Assembly: GCA_902615975.1 (NCBI GenBank)
Contig: CACMRC010000002.1
Span: 106,212-170,211, forward strand
DNA length: 64,000 bases
DNA from: an uncultured Pelagibacteraceae bacterium
Lineage (GTDB): Bacteria > Pseudomonadota > Alphaproteobacteria > Pelagibacterales > Pelagibacteraceae
Reading direction: 5' to 3'
Within the stretch, counting starts at the first letter, position 1; each line of letters begins with the position of its first letter. This document shows positions 53,014-62,907 of the stretch, one piece after another. The notes below the pieces were generated by a model that did not search any database, was not told the origin of the DNA, and saw only the letters and a list, made by a program, of their open reading frames with translations. The translations under genes were made by a program, and so were the position numbers.

Positions 53014-53664
53014 ATGTTAAAACTTTTTTATATTTTTATTACATCTTTACTATTTCTTAGTTGTGCCCATGCAGAAACTGTAAAAGTTTTTGAATTTACT
53101 GAGAAAGAATTGTCAGCACTTGAAATACGTAAAGTAAGAGGAGCAGATAACAAGACTTCTTATACTGTTGGATCAAATGAGAATGGTAATTATTTAAAAG
53201 CAGTAGCTGATAATGCTGCTTCAGGCCTAGGAAAAGAGATCAAAATTGACCTAAATAAAACACCTTTTATCAATATTACATGGAAAATTGAGAAGGACCT
53301 TCGTGGAATTAAAGAGAATACGAAAAAAGGACATGATTATGCCGCCCGTGTTTTTGCAATTAAAAAAACTGGAGCTACACCTTTATCAAATAGAGCAATT
53401 AATTATGTTTTTTCAAGTAATAGTGAAGTTGGTGAAAATAGACCCAGTCCATATACAAAAAAATCAATAGACAATGTATTAGCAACTACTAAAAACAACT
53501 TAAATGAATGGGTAACAGTAAAAGCCAATGTTAAAGAAGATTTTAAAAAATTTCATGATTTAGATGTGAATGAATTAGATGGTCTGGCTATAATGTCTGA
53601 TACTGATAATTCAAAAATGAAATCAATTTCTTATTTTCAGAATATTTATTTTTCAGCAGATTAA
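53014..53664 (+). CDS. DUF3047 family exported protein
   Basis: 216 residues with a signal peptide (cleaved after about residue 20, CAHA). The DUF3047 pattern includes FINITWKIEKD, DYAARVFAIKKTG, NRAINYVFSSNSEVGE and GLAIMSDTDNSKMKSISYFQNIYF. The fold is a beta-sandwich of unknown function found in proteobacterial periplasm. Monocistronic by spacing. Confidence 0.85.
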   Translation: MLKLFYIFITSLLFLSCAHAETVKVFEFTEKELSALEIRKVRGADNKTSYTVGSNENGNYLKAVADNAASGLGKEIKIDLNKTPFINITWKIEKDLRGIKENTKKGHDYAARVFAIKKTGATPLSNRAINYVFSSNSEVGENRPSPYTKKSIDNVLATTKNNLNEWVTVKANVKEDFKKFHDLDVNELDGLAIMSDTDNSKMKSISYFQNIYFSAD

Positions 53665-53667
53665 TTA

Positions 53668-53805
53668 TCATTTTACATACTTTTTTAATCCAATACTTAA
53701 AAATGATAATAAAATAGCTGCGATAACATCAGCGATTGGAATTGCATTTGGAAATCCAAAGTTCCATAAAATTACTCCGATTAACCAAATTATATAAATT
53801 TTCAT
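53668..53805 (-). CDS. Small membrane protein (45 residues), unknown
   Basis: ATG 53805, TGA 53668-53670. Two hydrophobic stretches, IYIIWLIGVILWNFGFP and IADVIAAILLSFLSIGL, then KKYVK. The WNFGFPNAIP turn between the helices looks conserved-like, with helix-breaking prolines. It is convergent with the DUF3047 gene. No family is recognised, but its coherent hydrophobic pattern makes it a likely gene. Confidence 0.5.
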   Translation of the reverse strand: MKIYIIWLIGVILWNFGFPNAIPIADVIAAILLSFLSIGLKKYVK

Positions 53806-53862
53806 CTAAGATATTATATCTTAGTTTCTATTAAATTTTTATTTATTTGATATTATGAATTT

Positions 53863-54276
53863 ATGCATAAAAACTTTACTCATAAAGTTAAAGTGTATTA
53901 TGAGGACACAGACGCTGGTGGAGTCGTGTACTATGCTAACTATTTAAAATATTTAGAAAGAGCTAGAACTGAAGCGTTATCAACTATTGGATTAAGCAAT
54001 ACAAAAATAAAAAATGATTTTGGTGCTCTTATAATTGTTAAATCGTGCAATATTGAATATAAAAAATCTGCATATTTAGAAGATGATTTACAAATTAAAT
54101 CTTTTGTAGACTCTACTTCAAAAACTTCTTTTTTAATGAATCAATCAATATTTAAAGATGAGGAATTGATCGTAAAAGCTAAAATTCATCTAGTATTTAT
54201 AAATGAAAAATTTAAGCCAGTTAAAATTCCAGAAAAAATCTTATCAGATTTTAAACCCTATACTTCTAGTTCATAG
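53863..54276 (+). CDS. ybgC: Acyl-CoA thioesterase YbgC
   Basis: 137 residues, hot-dog fold. The active-site region YYEDTDAGGVVYYANYLKYL contains the catalytic Asp near residue 16-18 and is diagnostic of YbgC/4-hydroxybenzoyl-CoA thioesterases. It normally sits in the tol-pal cluster; here it stands alone. Its 3' end overlaps the uracil glycosylase gene by 11 bases. Confidence 0.92.
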   Translation: MHKNFTHKVKVYYEDTDAGGVVYYANYLKYLERARTEALSTIGLSNTKIKNDFGALIIVKSCNIEYKKSAYLEDDLQIKSFVDSTSKTSFLMNQSIFKDEELIVKAKIHLVFINEKFKPVKIPEKILSDFKPYTSSS

Positions 54277-54946
54277 ATATTTTTCTAGCTTTTTTAAATA
54301 AGTCTACAATCATTTTTTCAGATACAAGTTTAGTATTTACATTTCTAGGGCTAGGGTGATAACAGGCAATTAATTTAATATTTCCTGGCAGTAAATAGGA
54401 TTTTCCGTGAATAAATTTTATCTTCTCATTAAAACTATATTTTTTTTTATAAAATTTAACACAATTATCAAATGCCACCTTTCCTAATGCAATAATAGTT
54501 TTTAATTTTTTTAAATTATAAATTTCGCCATCAAAGTATTTTGAACAATTATTAAGCTCTTCTATTTTAGGTTTGTCTCCTGGAGGAACACATTTTAAAA
54601 TATTAGTTATATATATTGATTTTAATTTAAGACCATCATTTAGATTTTCTGAATTAGGTTGGTTTGAAATTTTAGCTTTAAACAAACATTTAAATAAAAA
54701 GTCTCCAGATTTATCACCTGTGAAAGCTCTTCCTGTTCGTGTACCCCCATGTGCTGCTGGGGCTAATCCAATTATTAAAATTTTTGCATCAATTGCACCA
54801 AAGCCTGTAACTGGTTTTCCCCAGTAGGTTTCATTCATGTTTTGTTTTCTTTTTTCTGTTGAAATTTTTTTTACAAAATTAACAAGCCTTGGACATTTTT
54901 TACATTTAAGAATTGTTTTATTTAAACTATCTATTTTAGTATTCAT
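54266..54946 (-). CDS. Uracil-DNA glycosylase, family 5 (UdgB)
   Basis: 226 residues. The motif GLAPAAHGGTRTGRAFTGD (near residues 56-74) is typical of family 5 glycosylases, with Thr at the usual Asn of GGNRTGR. Cysteines of a [4Fe-4S] cluster occur in LKCKKCPR (C15, C18), ILKCVPPG and ELNNCSKYF. The HPSPRN motif near the end contacts DNA. It removes uracil and perhaps hypoxanthine. The Thr for Asn change is minor. Confidence 0.85.
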   Translation of the reverse strand: MNTKIDSLNKTILKCKKCPRLVNFVKKISTEKRKQNMNETYWGKPVTGFGAIDAKILIIGLAPAAHGGTRTGRAFTGDKSGDFLFKCLFKAKISNQPNSENLNDGLKLKSIYITNILKCVPPGDKPKIEELNNCSKYFDGEIYNLKKLKTIIALGKVAFDNCVKFYKKKYSFNEKIKFIHGKSYLLPGNIKLIACYHPSPRNVNTKLVSEKMIVDLFKKARKISMN

Positions 54947-54948
54947 AA

Positions 54949-55506
54949 ATGAAAATTTTAAATTATTTAGTCATAATATTTATATGCATTAATCCCTCAG
55001 TTAAAGCAGATTCAAATAAAACATTAATTAATGAATTACAAAAGGGTGGAAAATTAATTTTCATAAGACATGCTTATGCTCCTGGTGGCGGCGATCCAGA
55101 TGATTTCGATATTAACGACTGTACAACTCAAAGAAATTTAAGTGATAGTGGTAGAGTTCAATCACAGAAAATTGGTAATTTTTTTAAGAAAAATCAAATT
55201 TCAATTGAAAAAGTTTATTCTAGTGAATGGTGTCGATGTAAAGAAACAGCATCTATTGCTTTTAAAGAATATGAAACTAAAAATTTTTTAAACTCATTTT
55301 TTAGCGCAAAATTTGCCAATAATAGGAAAAAGCAAATTATTGATTTTGATAAATTTATTAGTACTTGGGATAAAGATCAAAATTTAGTTTTTGTTACACA
55401 TTATGTAGTGATTTATGAAATTTTAAATTATGCACCATCATCCGGAGAGATTATTGTTTCGGATAAAAGTTTAAAAGTTATTGATACTTTAGAAATTGAA
55501 TATTAA
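54949..55506 (+). CDS. Histidine phosphatase family protein, exported
   Basis: 185 residues with a signal peptide (about 20 residues, ending VKA). The catalytic R40-H41 is in FIRHAYAPGGGDPDDF, the later SSEWCRCKETA supplies the second arginine, and the second histidine is in FVTHYVVIYE. It belongs to the SixA/Ais-like exported phosphatases that act on phosphorylated proteins or lipid A. It begins two bases away from the divergent udgB start (54946). Confidence 0.82.
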   Translation: MKILNYLVIIFICINPSVKADSNKTLINELQKGGKLIFIRHAYAPGGGDPDDFDINDCTTQRNLSDSGRVQSQKIGNFFKKNQISIEKVYSSEWCRCKETASIAFKEYETKNFLNSFFSAKFANNRKKQIIDFDKFISTWDKDQNLVFVTHYVVIYEILNYAPSSGEIIVSDKSLKVIDTLEIEY

Positions 55507-55517
55507 ACTAAATTATC

Positions 55518-55655
55518 ATGTCATCTAAAAGAGCAATGAGACAAGCGCAAAAACAAGCATTCGCAAAGCATCGCTCAAATATTACTAATAGCAGATTTGA
55601 ACTTAAGAAAAAATTTATTACCAAAAACAAAGAAGAAAAAAAAAATAAAAACTAA
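55518..55655 (+). CDS. Small basic protein (45 residues), unknown
   Basis: ATG 55518, TAA 55653-55655. Strongly basic: MSSKRAMRQAQKQAFAKHRS followed by NITNSRFELKKKFITKNKEE and KKNKN. Helical and amphipathic with many Lys, Arg and Gln, so possibly nucleic-acid or ribosome-associated. It overlaps the stop of the convergent gene by 4 bases. No family recognised. Confidence 0.45.
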   Translation: MSSKRAMRQAQKQAFAKHRSNITNSRFELKKKFITKNKEEKKNKN

Positions 55656-56074
55656 CTTTCTTGATCAAATTTTTCTATTTTTTTACAAGTAGAGATTTTA
55701 GATAAACTTTCGACATCATTCAAAACAGCCTTAACAAATATTTCTGGTTTATCTTTTTCAAATAAAATTTGAGTATAAAATTGTGGATACCCATGTTTTA
55801 ATGTAAGTATTTTTCCATCCTCTATATATATATTTCTTACATAGGAGTTTTTCTTTTTTACGCTTAAATCGGTGATCTTATATTTTTGATAAGTTTTTTC
55901 ATTGTAAACATAATTTCTTGTCATAATTAGTTCATTAAGATTTAAAATATATTCGTTTTTTAAAAAATCATCCTCTTTATTATCACATTTGCTCAATACA
56001 ATAATTTCTGATTGAGAATTAAAAGATATAAAAAAAAATGATAAAAAAATTATTAAAAACTTATTTTCTTTCAT
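55652..56074 (-). CDS. Exported protein of unknown function (140 residues)
   Basis: N-terminal signal peptide (first 20 residues, FFFISFNSQS). The mature part has two Cys (KCDN near residue 30 and STCKKI near the end), a Tyr-rich middle (RNYVYNEKTYQKYKITD) and beta-strand pattern. No family recognised. It overlaps the preceding small membrane gene by 14 bases. Confidence 0.6.
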   Translation of the reverse strand: MKENKFLIIFLSFFFISFNSQSEIIVLSKCDNKEDDFLKNEYILNLNELIMTRNYVYNEKTYQKYKITDLSVKKKNSYVRNIYIEDGKILTLKHGYPQFYTQILFEKDKPEIFVKAVLNDVESLSKISTCKKIEKFDQES

Positions 56075-56234
56075 TCTTATCTACAAAAAATAAAGCTATT
56101 ATAAAAATTACAGTCCAACCAAATACAGATAATGTTTTTAAAGGAGTGGTATCTGCGCCCCAAACATCAAAGAATAAAGCACCAATAATTATACCTATAG
56201 CATAGACAATACTTACAATTTTAACTTTACTCAT
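56061..56234 (-). CDS. Small two-helix membrane protein (57 residues), unknown
   Basis: ATG 56234, TAA 56061-56063. Two hydrophobic helices (residues 5-22 and 33-51) with the turn FFDVWGADTTPLKTLS. Its end overlaps the start of the next gene by 14 bases and it starts 8 bases after the DUF1289 stop, so the three genes look like an operon. No family recognised. Confidence 0.55.
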   Translation of the reverse strand: MSKVKIVSIVYAIGIIIGALFFDVWGADTTPLKTLSVFGWTVIFIIALFFVDKNERK

Positions 56235-56242
56235 ATTTTATA

Positions 56243-56494
56243 TTATTCTTTGGTTAGGTTTTTTTTAAAAAGAGACATACCATTCTTGATTTTATAAGAA
56301 TAAGATTCCTTAAAACTCTCAAGCTGCCACCCAGTAAGCCTTTTTTCAATTTCAATTATATTTTCTTTTTTCCAATCATCAGTTGTTTCTTCAAGCTTCC
56401 AAAGCCGTTTTTCTTCATTACTTCTTCCACAACCATAACAATAGCCTGTTGATGGATCTGTTTTACAAATGCTTATGCAAGGTGAAATAATCAT
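56243..56494 (-). CDS. DUF1289 family protein
   Basis: 83 residues. The N-terminal zinc-finger-like MIISPCISICKTDPSTGYCYGCGRS carries four cysteines (C6, C10, C19, C22), the DUF1289 hallmark, followed by the RLWKLEETTDDW helical segment. Function unknown; many alphaproteobacteria carry it. Confidence 0.9.
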   Translation of the reverse strand: MIISPCISICKTDPSTGYCYGCGRSNEEKRLWKLEETTDDWKKENIIEIEKRLTGWQLESFKESYSYKIKNGMSLFKKNLTKE

Positions 56495-56552
56495 TTTTTA
56501 TAAATTAGTATAAATATTATTAGATAAATAGATAATTTTTCAATAATTGTCA

Positions 56553-56581
56553 TTGGACAAATAGTTTCAATAATATATAAA
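56553..56581 (+). promoter_or_regulatory. Promoter for tRNA-Leu
   Basis: TTGGAC (56553-56558), a 17-base spacer and TATAAA (56576-56581) resemble a sigma-70 promoter, placed 15 bases before the mature tRNA start. Confidence 0.65.
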
Positions 56582-56595
56582 ACCTCGTAATTTGT

Positions 56596-56680
56596 GGGGC
56601 GATGGCGGAATTGGTAGACGCGTTGGTCTTAGGAACCAATATGGCAACATGTGAAGGTTCGAGTCCTTTTCGCCCTACCA
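56596..56680 (+). tRNA. tRNA-Leu (anticodon TAG)
   Basis: 85 bases, acceptor GGGGCGA pairs with TCGCCCT (one G-U pair). The D arm is GGCGGAATTGGTAGACGC, the anticodon loop CTTAGGA carries TAG at 56630-56632, the variable arm is long as in leucine tRNAs, and the T arm GTTCGAGTCC is present. CCA is encoded (56678-56680). Confidence 0.95.
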
Positions 56681-56690
56681 TTAAAATATT

Positions 56691-58133
56691 ATGAAAGTTA
56701 CTGTAGAAAATAAAAAAGGTTTAAATAAGGATCTTAAAATTTTTATCGATAAAGAGACAATGAACTCTTATATGGATGAAAAATATGAGGAAATTAAAGG
56801 TAGTGTAAACCTTAAAGGATTTAGACCAGGTAAAGTTCCAAAAGAAATTTTAAAAAGACAATTTGGTAAAGCAGTTTTTGGAGAGGTCTTAGATAAAGTT
56901 TTAAAAGAAACATCAACTAAAGCACTAGAAGAAAAAAAGATAAAACCAGCTGGTCAACCAAAACTTGATTTAAAGACTTACGGTGAAGACAAAGATTTGG
57001 AATATGTTTTATCAGTAACAGAGTTACCTAAAGTAGAAATTAAATCTTTAGAAAATATTAAATTTGATGAATACACTGTTAAAATTGATGAGAGTGAAAC
57101 TGATAAAAGAATAAAAGAAATAGCAAAAAACCAACCAAATTTTAAGGACGTAAGCCCTGACACAAAAGCTAAAAAAGGTGATTTAGTTTCTTTAGACTAT
57201 AAAGCAACAGTTGATGGCAAGGACTTTAAAGGAAACGAAGGAAAGAACACTCAGTTAACTTTAGGTAAAGATTTATTCCTAAAAGGATTTGATGAACAAT
57301 TGATCGGAGTAAAGAAAGACGATGAAAAAATTGTAGAGGCAACTTTGCCAGAAAATTTCCCTGAAAAGGAATTAGTAAATAAAAAAGCTAAATTCAATTG
57401 TAAGATTTTAAGTGTTAAGGTATCAGAAGAAGTAAAAATTGATGATGATTTTGCAAAAAATTTAGGAGCAAAAGATATTAAAGATTTAAAAATGTTAATT
57501 TCAAAACAAATTAACGATGAATATAAAAATTCTTTAGATCAATTATCTAAAAACCAAATTCTAAAAGAAATAGAAAAAATTAAAGTAGACGAAGTTCCAG
57601 AAAATTTAGTAGAAGAAGAAGTAAAAATTCTTTCTCAAGGTATGCAAGATGAAGAAGCTAAGAAAAATAAAAAAAATTTTGAAGAAAAAGCAAAAACAAG
57701 AATTAAAACTGGATTAATTTTAAATGAGTTTGGTGAGAAAAATCAAATAAAAGTAACAGAACAAGAAATTCAGGCTGAAGTACAAAAACAATTAAGAATG
57801 ATGCCTGGACAAGAAAAAATGGTTATGGATTTTTATCAAAAAAATCCTTCAGCATTAGCAAGTTTAAGAGGAACCGTATATGAGGAGAAAATTTTAAATT
57901 TGATTAAAGAAAAAGGGAAAGCAAATAAAAAAGATATTTCAAAAGAAGAAGCTGAAAAAATCTTAAAAGAGGCTTATAAGCATGACCATGATAACAATCA
58001 TAGCAATAGAGATGAAAAAAAAGAAACTAAGAAAAAATCATCCACAAAATCTGTGAAAGAAAAAAAACCAGTAACTAAAAAGGCAAAAACAAAGCCTGCA
58101 GTGAAAAAGACAAAAAAAGTTAGCAAAAAGTAA
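56691..58133 (+). CDS. tig: Trigger factor
   Basis: 480 residues. The ribosome-binding signature GFRPGKVP is at about 43-50 (GFRxGxxP), followed by the PPIase FKBP-like domain ([15 protein letters not shown]) and a helical C-terminal chaperone domain. It is longer than usual because of a Lys-rich, disordered tail from about residue 425 ([20 protein letters not shown] and beyond), often seen in SAR11 trigger factor. It sits in the tig-clpP-clpX-lon order. Confidence 0.95.
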   Translation: MKVTVENKKGLNKDLKIFIDKETMNSYMDEKYEEIKGSVNLKGFRPGKVPKEILKRQFGKAVFGEVLDKVLKETSTKALEEKKIKPAGQPKLDLKTYGEDKDLEYVLSVTELPKVEIKSLENIKFDEYTVKIDESETDKRIKEIAKNQPNFKDVSPDTKAKKGDLVSLDYKATVDGKDFKGNEGKNTQLTLGKDLFLKGFDEQLIGVKKDDEKIVEATLPENFPEKELVNKKAKFNCKILSVKVSEEVKIDDDFAKNLGAKDIKDLKMLISKQINDEYKNSLDQLSKNQILKEIEKIKVDEVPENLVEEEVKILSQGMQDEEAKKNKKNFEEKAKTRIKTGLILNEFGEKNQIKVTEQEIQAEVQKQLRMMPGQEKMVMDFYQKNPSALASLRGTVYEEKILNLIKEKGKANKKDISKEEAEKILKEAYKHDHDNNHSNRDEKKETKKKSSTKSVKEKKPVTKKAKTKPAVKKTKKVSKK

Positions 58134-58165
58134 TCTCAAGTTGTATAAGTAGAACGAATCAACTT

Positions 58166-58777
58166 ATGACAACAAAATTATCAGAACATATGAGCAATCT
58201 TGTACCAATGGTAGTTGAACAATCTAGCAAAGGTGAAAGAGCTTACGATATTTACTCAAGATTATTAAAAGAAAGGATTATTTTTTTAACAGGTCAAATT
58301 AATGACAACGTTGCATCATTAGTTACTGCTCAATTATTATTTTTAGAAGCTGAAGATCCAAAAAAAGAAATTTACTTATACATAAATAGTCCGGGAGGTT
58401 TAGTTACAGCTGGTCTTGGTATCTATGATACAATGCAATATGTGAAACCAGACATTTCAACTTTATGTATTGGTCAAGCAGCTTCTATGGGGTCCTTTCT
58501 ACTTGCTGCAGGCACTAAAGGAAAAAGATTTTCATTACCAAATTCAAGAATAATGGTTCACCAACCGTCAGCAGGTTTTCAAGGTCAGGCAACTGATATT
58601 GAAATTCATGCTAATGAGGTTTTGTCTTTAAAGAAAAGGCTTAATGAAATTTATTCAAAACATACTGGAAAAAGTGTTGAAGAAATAAAATCTGCTCTTG
58701 AAAGAGATAATTTTATGACAGCAGATGTCGCACAATCATTTGGTCTAATTGACGAAGTAGTAGAAAAAAGATCTTAA
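58166..58777 (+). CDS. clpP: ATP-dependent Clp protease proteolytic subunit
   Basis: 203 residues. Catalytic triad Ser107 (GQAASMGS), His132 (MVHQP) and Asp181. The N-terminal propeptide-like [19 protein letters not shown] and the head YINSPGGLV match ClpP1. It forms the tetradecamer that degrades proteins unfolded by ClpX. It follows tig with 32 bases between. Confidence 0.97.
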   Translation: MTTKLSEHMSNLVPMVVEQSSKGERAYDIYSRLLKERIIFLTGQINDNVASLVTAQLLFLEAEDPKKEIYLYINSPGGLVTAGLGIYDTMQYVKPDISTLCIGQAASMGSFLLAAGTKGKRFSLPNSRIMVHQPSAGFQGQATDIEIHANEVLSLKKRLNEIYSKHTGKSVEEIKSALERDNFMTADVAQSFGLIDEVVEKRS

Positions 58778-58869
58778 TACACAATATATTGAGTCATCAT
58801 TAATCGAAACTTGATTAGTATGAGTCTTCTATAATAAAGTAATAAGATTGATTCGTTATAAAAATTAAA

Positions 58870-60138
58870 ATGACAACAAATAATAAAAATATTCTCTATT
58901 GTTCTTTCTGTGGCAAGAGCCAACACGAAGTTAGAAAGTTGATTGCTGGTCCAACTGTTTTCATCTGTGATGAATGTGTTGAGCTTTGTATGGATATTAT
59001 AAAAGAAGAGAGTAAAGATACTTTTGTAAAACATCAAGATGGCCTTCCATCTCCAAAAGAAATTTGTTCAGTATTAGATGATTATGTAATTGGTCAAGCT
59101 CATGCGAAGAAGGTATTATCTGTTGCAGTACACAATCATTACAAAAGATTAAATTATGAAAGCAAAACGAGCAAAAATGTTGAGCTTTCAAAATCTAATA
59201 TACTTTTAGTAGGTCCTACAGGTTGTGGAAAAACATTACTTGCACAAACACTTGCTAGAATTCTAGACGTTCCATTTACAATGGCTGATGCAACCACTTT
59301 AACAGAAGCAGGTTATGTTGGTGAAGATGTTGAAAATATTATTTTAAAATTATTACAAGCATCTGACTATAATGTTGAAAAAGCTCAAAGAGGAATAGTT
59401 TATATTGATGAGGTTGATAAAATAAGTAGAAAATCTGAAAACCCATCAATAACAAGAGATGTATCTGGTGAAGGAGTACAGCAAGCTCTTTTAAAAATTA
59501 TGGAAGGAACAGTAGCAAGTGTTCCACCTCAAGGAGGAAGAAAACATCCTCAACAAGAATTTTTACAAGTAGACACTACAAATATTTTATTTATTTGTGG
59601 AGGAGCATTTGCAGGACTTGATAAAATTATTTCTCAAAGAGACAAAGGGACTTCAATTGGATTTGGTGCAGATGTTAAAAATACACAAGACAAAAAAACT
59701 GGTGAATGGATGAAAGGGCTTGAGCCAGAAGATTTGTTAAAATTTGGATTAATTCCGGAATTTATTGGAAGACTTCCAATGATAGCAACACTCGAAGATT
59801 TAGACGAAAAATCTTTAATAAAAATATTACAAGAACCAAAAAATTCATTAACAAAGCAATATCAAGAGTTGTTTAAATTGGATGGTGCTAAACTAACATT
59901 TAAAGAAAACGCTTTAAAAGAAATAGCACAAAAAGCAATTAGTAAAAAAACTGGTGCAAGAGGCTTGAGATCAATTTTAGAAAATATTTTGTTGAAAACA
60001 ATGTACGATCTTCCAAGTCAAGATAATATTGAAGAGGTTATTATTGATGCGGGTGCAGCAAAAGGACAATCTCAGCCAATCTTAGTTCATGCTAAAGGAG
60101 ACAATAAATCTAAGTCAAATAAGACCACAGCGGCTTAA
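58870..60138 (+). CDS. clpX: ATP-dependent Clp protease ATP-binding subunit ClpX
   Basis: 422 residues. Zinc-binding Cys at 11, 14, 33 and 36, Walker A GPTGCGKT, Walker B YIDEVDK, sensor 1 and the [14 protein letters not shown] arginine-finger region. A TATAAT box occurs at about 58831, upstream of the ATG, possibly an internal promoter in the clpP-clpX spacer. It unfolds substrates for ClpP. Confidence 0.97.
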   Translation: MTTNNKNILYCSFCGKSQHEVRKLIAGPTVFICDECVELCMDIIKEESKDTFVKHQDGLPSPKEICSVLDDYVIGQAHAKKVLSVAVHNHYKRLNYESKTSKNVELSKSNILLVGPTGCGKTLLAQTLARILDVPFTMADATTLTEAGYVGEDVENIILKLLQASDYNVEKAQRGIVYIDEVDKISRKSENPSITRDVSGEGVQQALLKIMEGTVASVPPQGGRKHPQQEFLQVDTTNILFICGGAFAGLDKIISQRDKGTSIGFGADVKNTQDKKTGEWMKGLEPEDLLKFGLIPEFIGRLPMIATLEDLDEKSLIKILQEPKNSLTKQYQELFKLDGAKLTFKENALKEIAQKAISKKTGARGLRSILENILLKTMYDLPSQDNIEEVIIDAGAAKGQSQPILVHAKGDNKSKSNKTTAA

Positions 60139-60198
60139 TATCCTTAATAAACGGTAAAAACCTATTGCATTATAAAATATAATATCCATATTATTCCT

Positions 60199-62577
60199 AT
60201 GGACGTCAAAATTTCATTACCGTTGTTGCCACTAAGAGATATCGTGGTTTTTCCAAGTATGGTAATTCCTTTGTTTGTAGGAAGAGATAAATCTATTTCA
60301 GCTTTAAACGAAGTGATGAAAAAAGATAAAAAGATTATTCTTGTTACTCAAAAAAATTCAGAAATTGATGATCCTAAGAAAACAGATGTATTTATGTATG
60401 GTTGTGAGGGAAGTATTTTACAATTATTGAAATTACCTGATGGCACAGTTAAAGTTTTGGTTGAAGGAATTAAAAGAGTTAAAATTTTAGATTTTAAAGA
60501 TAATGAAAAATTCATAACATGTGATTATACGCTTTATAACGATATCTTACCCAAAGATGAGGATTTGTTCCCTTTAGCTGCTACAGCTTTAAGAAGATTA
60601 GAAAAATTAACATCAATAAATAAAAAAATTTCTAACGAGACAATTAATACAATTAAGCAATTAAATGAACCTTCTCAGATTGCTGACAATATTGCTTCTC
60701 ATATAACTGCAACTATATCAGAAAAACAACAAATTTTCGAAACTGTAGATGTAAAGAAAAGATTAAATGCCATTATTAAAATAATGGAAAATGAGACGAG
60801 CATTATAGGTGTTGAAAAAAGAATACGAGGCAGAGTTAAAACTCAAATGGAAAAAACTCAAAGAGAGTATTATTTAAATGAACAGCTAAAAGCTATCCAA
60901 AAAGAACTTGGTGAAATTGAAGATGGTAAAGATGAAACAACCAGTTTAAATAAAGCCATTACAAAAGCTAAGATGCCTAAGGAGGTCGAAAAAAAATGTC
61001 TTCAAGAATTAAAAAAATTAAAAAATATGAGTCCAATGTCTGCAGAAGCAACAGTTGTGAGAAATTATTTAGATTGGATGACGGAGCTTCCTTGGCATAA
61101 AAAAAGTGAAGTTGATATAGATTTAACAAAAGCTTTAAATATTCTTGATAAAGATCATTTTGGATTAGAAAAAGTTAAAGAAAGAATTATTGAATTTTTA
61201 GCTGTTCAAAAAAGAATGGAAAAAATTAAAGGTCCAATTTTATGTCTAGTAGGCCCTCCAGGAGTTGGAAAAACATCTCTAGGAAAATCAATAGCAAAAG
61301 CAACAAATAGAGAATTTGTCAGAATGTCTGTTGGTGGCATGAGAGATGAAGCAGAAATAAGAGGACATAGAAGAACATACATCGGATCTCTCCCAGGTAA
61401 AATTATTCAGATGATGAAAAAAGCAGGAACAAAAAATCCATTAATTTTATTAGATGAAATAGATAAAATCGGAAACGATTATAGAGGAGATCCTTCTTCA
61501 GCATTACTAGAAGCTTTAGACCCGGAGCAAAATACGACTTTTAATGACCATTATTTAGAAGTTGATTACGATCTATCTGATGTGATGTTTGTAACAACTG
61601 CGAATACTTTAAATATTTTACCGCCTTTGCTAGATAGAATGGAGGTAATTAGACTAGCTGGTTACACAGAAGATGAAAAAATAAGTATCGCAAACAAGTA
61701 TTTATTGCCAAAACAAATCAAAGATAATGGTGTTAAAGAAAAAGAAATGAAGTTAGATGATGACATTATAAAAGAGGTAATAAGAGGATATACAAAAGAG
61801 TCAGGAGTAAGAAATCTTGAAAGAGAAATTTCTAAACTTGCTAGAAAAGTTGTTAAAAAAATAGTAGCTGGTGAGGAAAAAGAAGTAGGTATTAATAACA
61901 AAAATTTATCAGATTTTTTGGGTGTTCCTAAATTTAAGTTTGGAGAATTAGAAGCTGAGAATAGAGTGGGTATAGTAACAGGACTTGCTTGGACCGAATA
62001 TGGTGGAGAAATTTTAAAAATCGAAACTGTCACAATGCCAGGAAAAGGTAGAATGCAAATTACAGGTAAATTAGGTGATGTTATGCAGGAGTCTGTAAAG
62101 GCAGCTAAATCTTTTGTAAGATCAAAATGCTTAGAATATGGTATTATTCCACCTGTATTTGAAAAAAAAGACTTTCATATACACGTTCCTGAAGGTGCAA
62201 CTCCTAAAGATGGTCCTTCAGCAGGCATAGGAATGGTAACTTCTATCGTATCTTCAATAACTAATATTCCTGTAAGAAGAGATTTAGCAATGACTGGTGA
62301 AGTAACTTTAACAGGTCAAGTTCTACCAATTGGTGGATTAAAAGAAAAGTTATTAGCGGCTCATAGAGCAGGCATTAAGGAAGTTTTAATTCCAAAAGAA
62401 AATGAGAAAGATTTAGTAGATATGCCTAAGAAAATTATTGATGATATTAAAATTACACCAGTTGAATATGCAGATCAGGTAGTAAAAATCGCTTTAACTA
62501 AAGAACTTAAACCAACTGAGTGGGTAGAGGTCGATATCTCTAAAAAAGACGACAAATCTCAGGCAAGTATACAATAA
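60199..62577 (+). CDS. lon: ATP-dependent protease Lon
   Basis: 792 residues: LON substrate-binding N-terminal domain (LPLLPLRDIVVFPSMVIPLFVGR), AAA domain with GPPGVGKTS and LLDEIDKI, and the protease domain with the Ser in KDGPSAGIGM and the downstream Lys of the Ser-Lys dyad (GGLKEKLLAAHRAG). Degrades misfolded and regulatory proteins. Begins 60 bases after clpX. Confidence 0.97.
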   Translation: MDVKISLPLLPLRDIVVFPSMVIPLFVGRDKSISALNEVMKKDKKIILVTQKNSEIDDPKKTDVFMYGCEGSILQLLKLPDGTVKVLVEGIKRVKILDFKDNEKFITCDYTLYNDILPKDEDLFPLAATALRRLEKLTSINKKISNETINTIKQLNEPSQIADNIASHITATISEKQQIFETVDVKKRLNAIIKIMENETSIIGVEKRIRGRVKTQMEKTQREYYLNEQLKAIQKELGEIEDGKDETTSLNKAITKAKMPKEVEKKCLQELKKLKNMSPMSAEATVVRNYLDWMTELPWHKKSEVDIDLTKALNILDKDHFGLEKVKERIIEFLAVQKRMEKIKGPILCLVGPPGVGKTSLGKSIAKATNREFVRMSVGGMRDEAEIRGHRRTYIGSLPGKIIQMMKKAGTKNPLILLDEIDKIGNDYRGDPSSALLEALDPEQNTTFNDHYLEVDYDLSDVMFVTTANTLNILPPLLDRMEVIRLAGYTEDEKISIANKYLLPKQIKDNGVKEKEMKLDDDIIKEVIRGYTKESGVRNLEREISKLARKVVKKIVAGEEKEVGINNKNLSDFLGVPKFKFGELEAENRVGIVTGLAWTEYGGEILKIETVTMPGKGRMQITGKLGDVMQESVKAAKSFVRSKCLEYGIIPPVFEKKDFHIHVPEGATPKDGPSAGIGMVTSIVSSITNIPVRRDLAMTGEVTLTGQVLPIGGLKEKLLAAHRAGIKEVLIPKENEKDLVDMPKKIIDDIKITPVEYADQVVKIALTKELKPTEWVEVDISKKDDKSQASIQ

Positions 62578-62774
62578 ATCTCGATAAAGCTAAGTCTTAA
62601 ATTTTTGTGATAGCGATAATTGCGATTTTATATTATTTAATTAGAACCATTTCTAAGAACAAAAAACAATATTGAGGATAAAACTGATTAAAAGGGTAGA
62701 TTTTAGAAAATCAACATTGATTTAAAAATCAAAAAAAAGTAATAAATTTAGCCATTTTTATGTATTAATAGATC

Positions 62775-62802
62775 TTGACGTAGGTTTTCTAAAGGATATA
62801 AA
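62775..62802 (+). promoter_or_regulatory. Promoter for tRNA-Val and tRNA-Asp
   Basis: TTGACG (62775-62780), 16-base spacer, TATAAA (62797-62802): a strong sigma-70 promoter ending 18 bases before the first tRNA. Confidence 0.75.
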
Positions 62803-62820
62803 ACACTTTCATTTGGTAAT

Positions 62821-62896
62821 GGGCGGTTAGCTCAGTTGGTAGAGCATCTCGTTTACACCGAGGGGGTCAAAGGTTCGAGTCCTTTACTGCCCACCA
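62821..62896 (+). tRNA. tRNA-Val (anticodon TAC)
   Basis: 76 bases. Acceptor GGGCGGT pairs with ACTGCCC; D arm GCTCAGTTGGTAGAGC; anticodon loop TTTACAC with TAC; T arm GGTTCGAGTCC; CCA encoded at 62894-62896. Confidence 0.96.
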
Positions 62897-62907
62897 AATA
62901 TATAAGT

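Noticed and set aside
61662..62033. Antisense open frame of 123 codons inside lon
   Set aside because: Serine- and leucine-rich shadow of the lon codon pattern; no ribosome-binding site.
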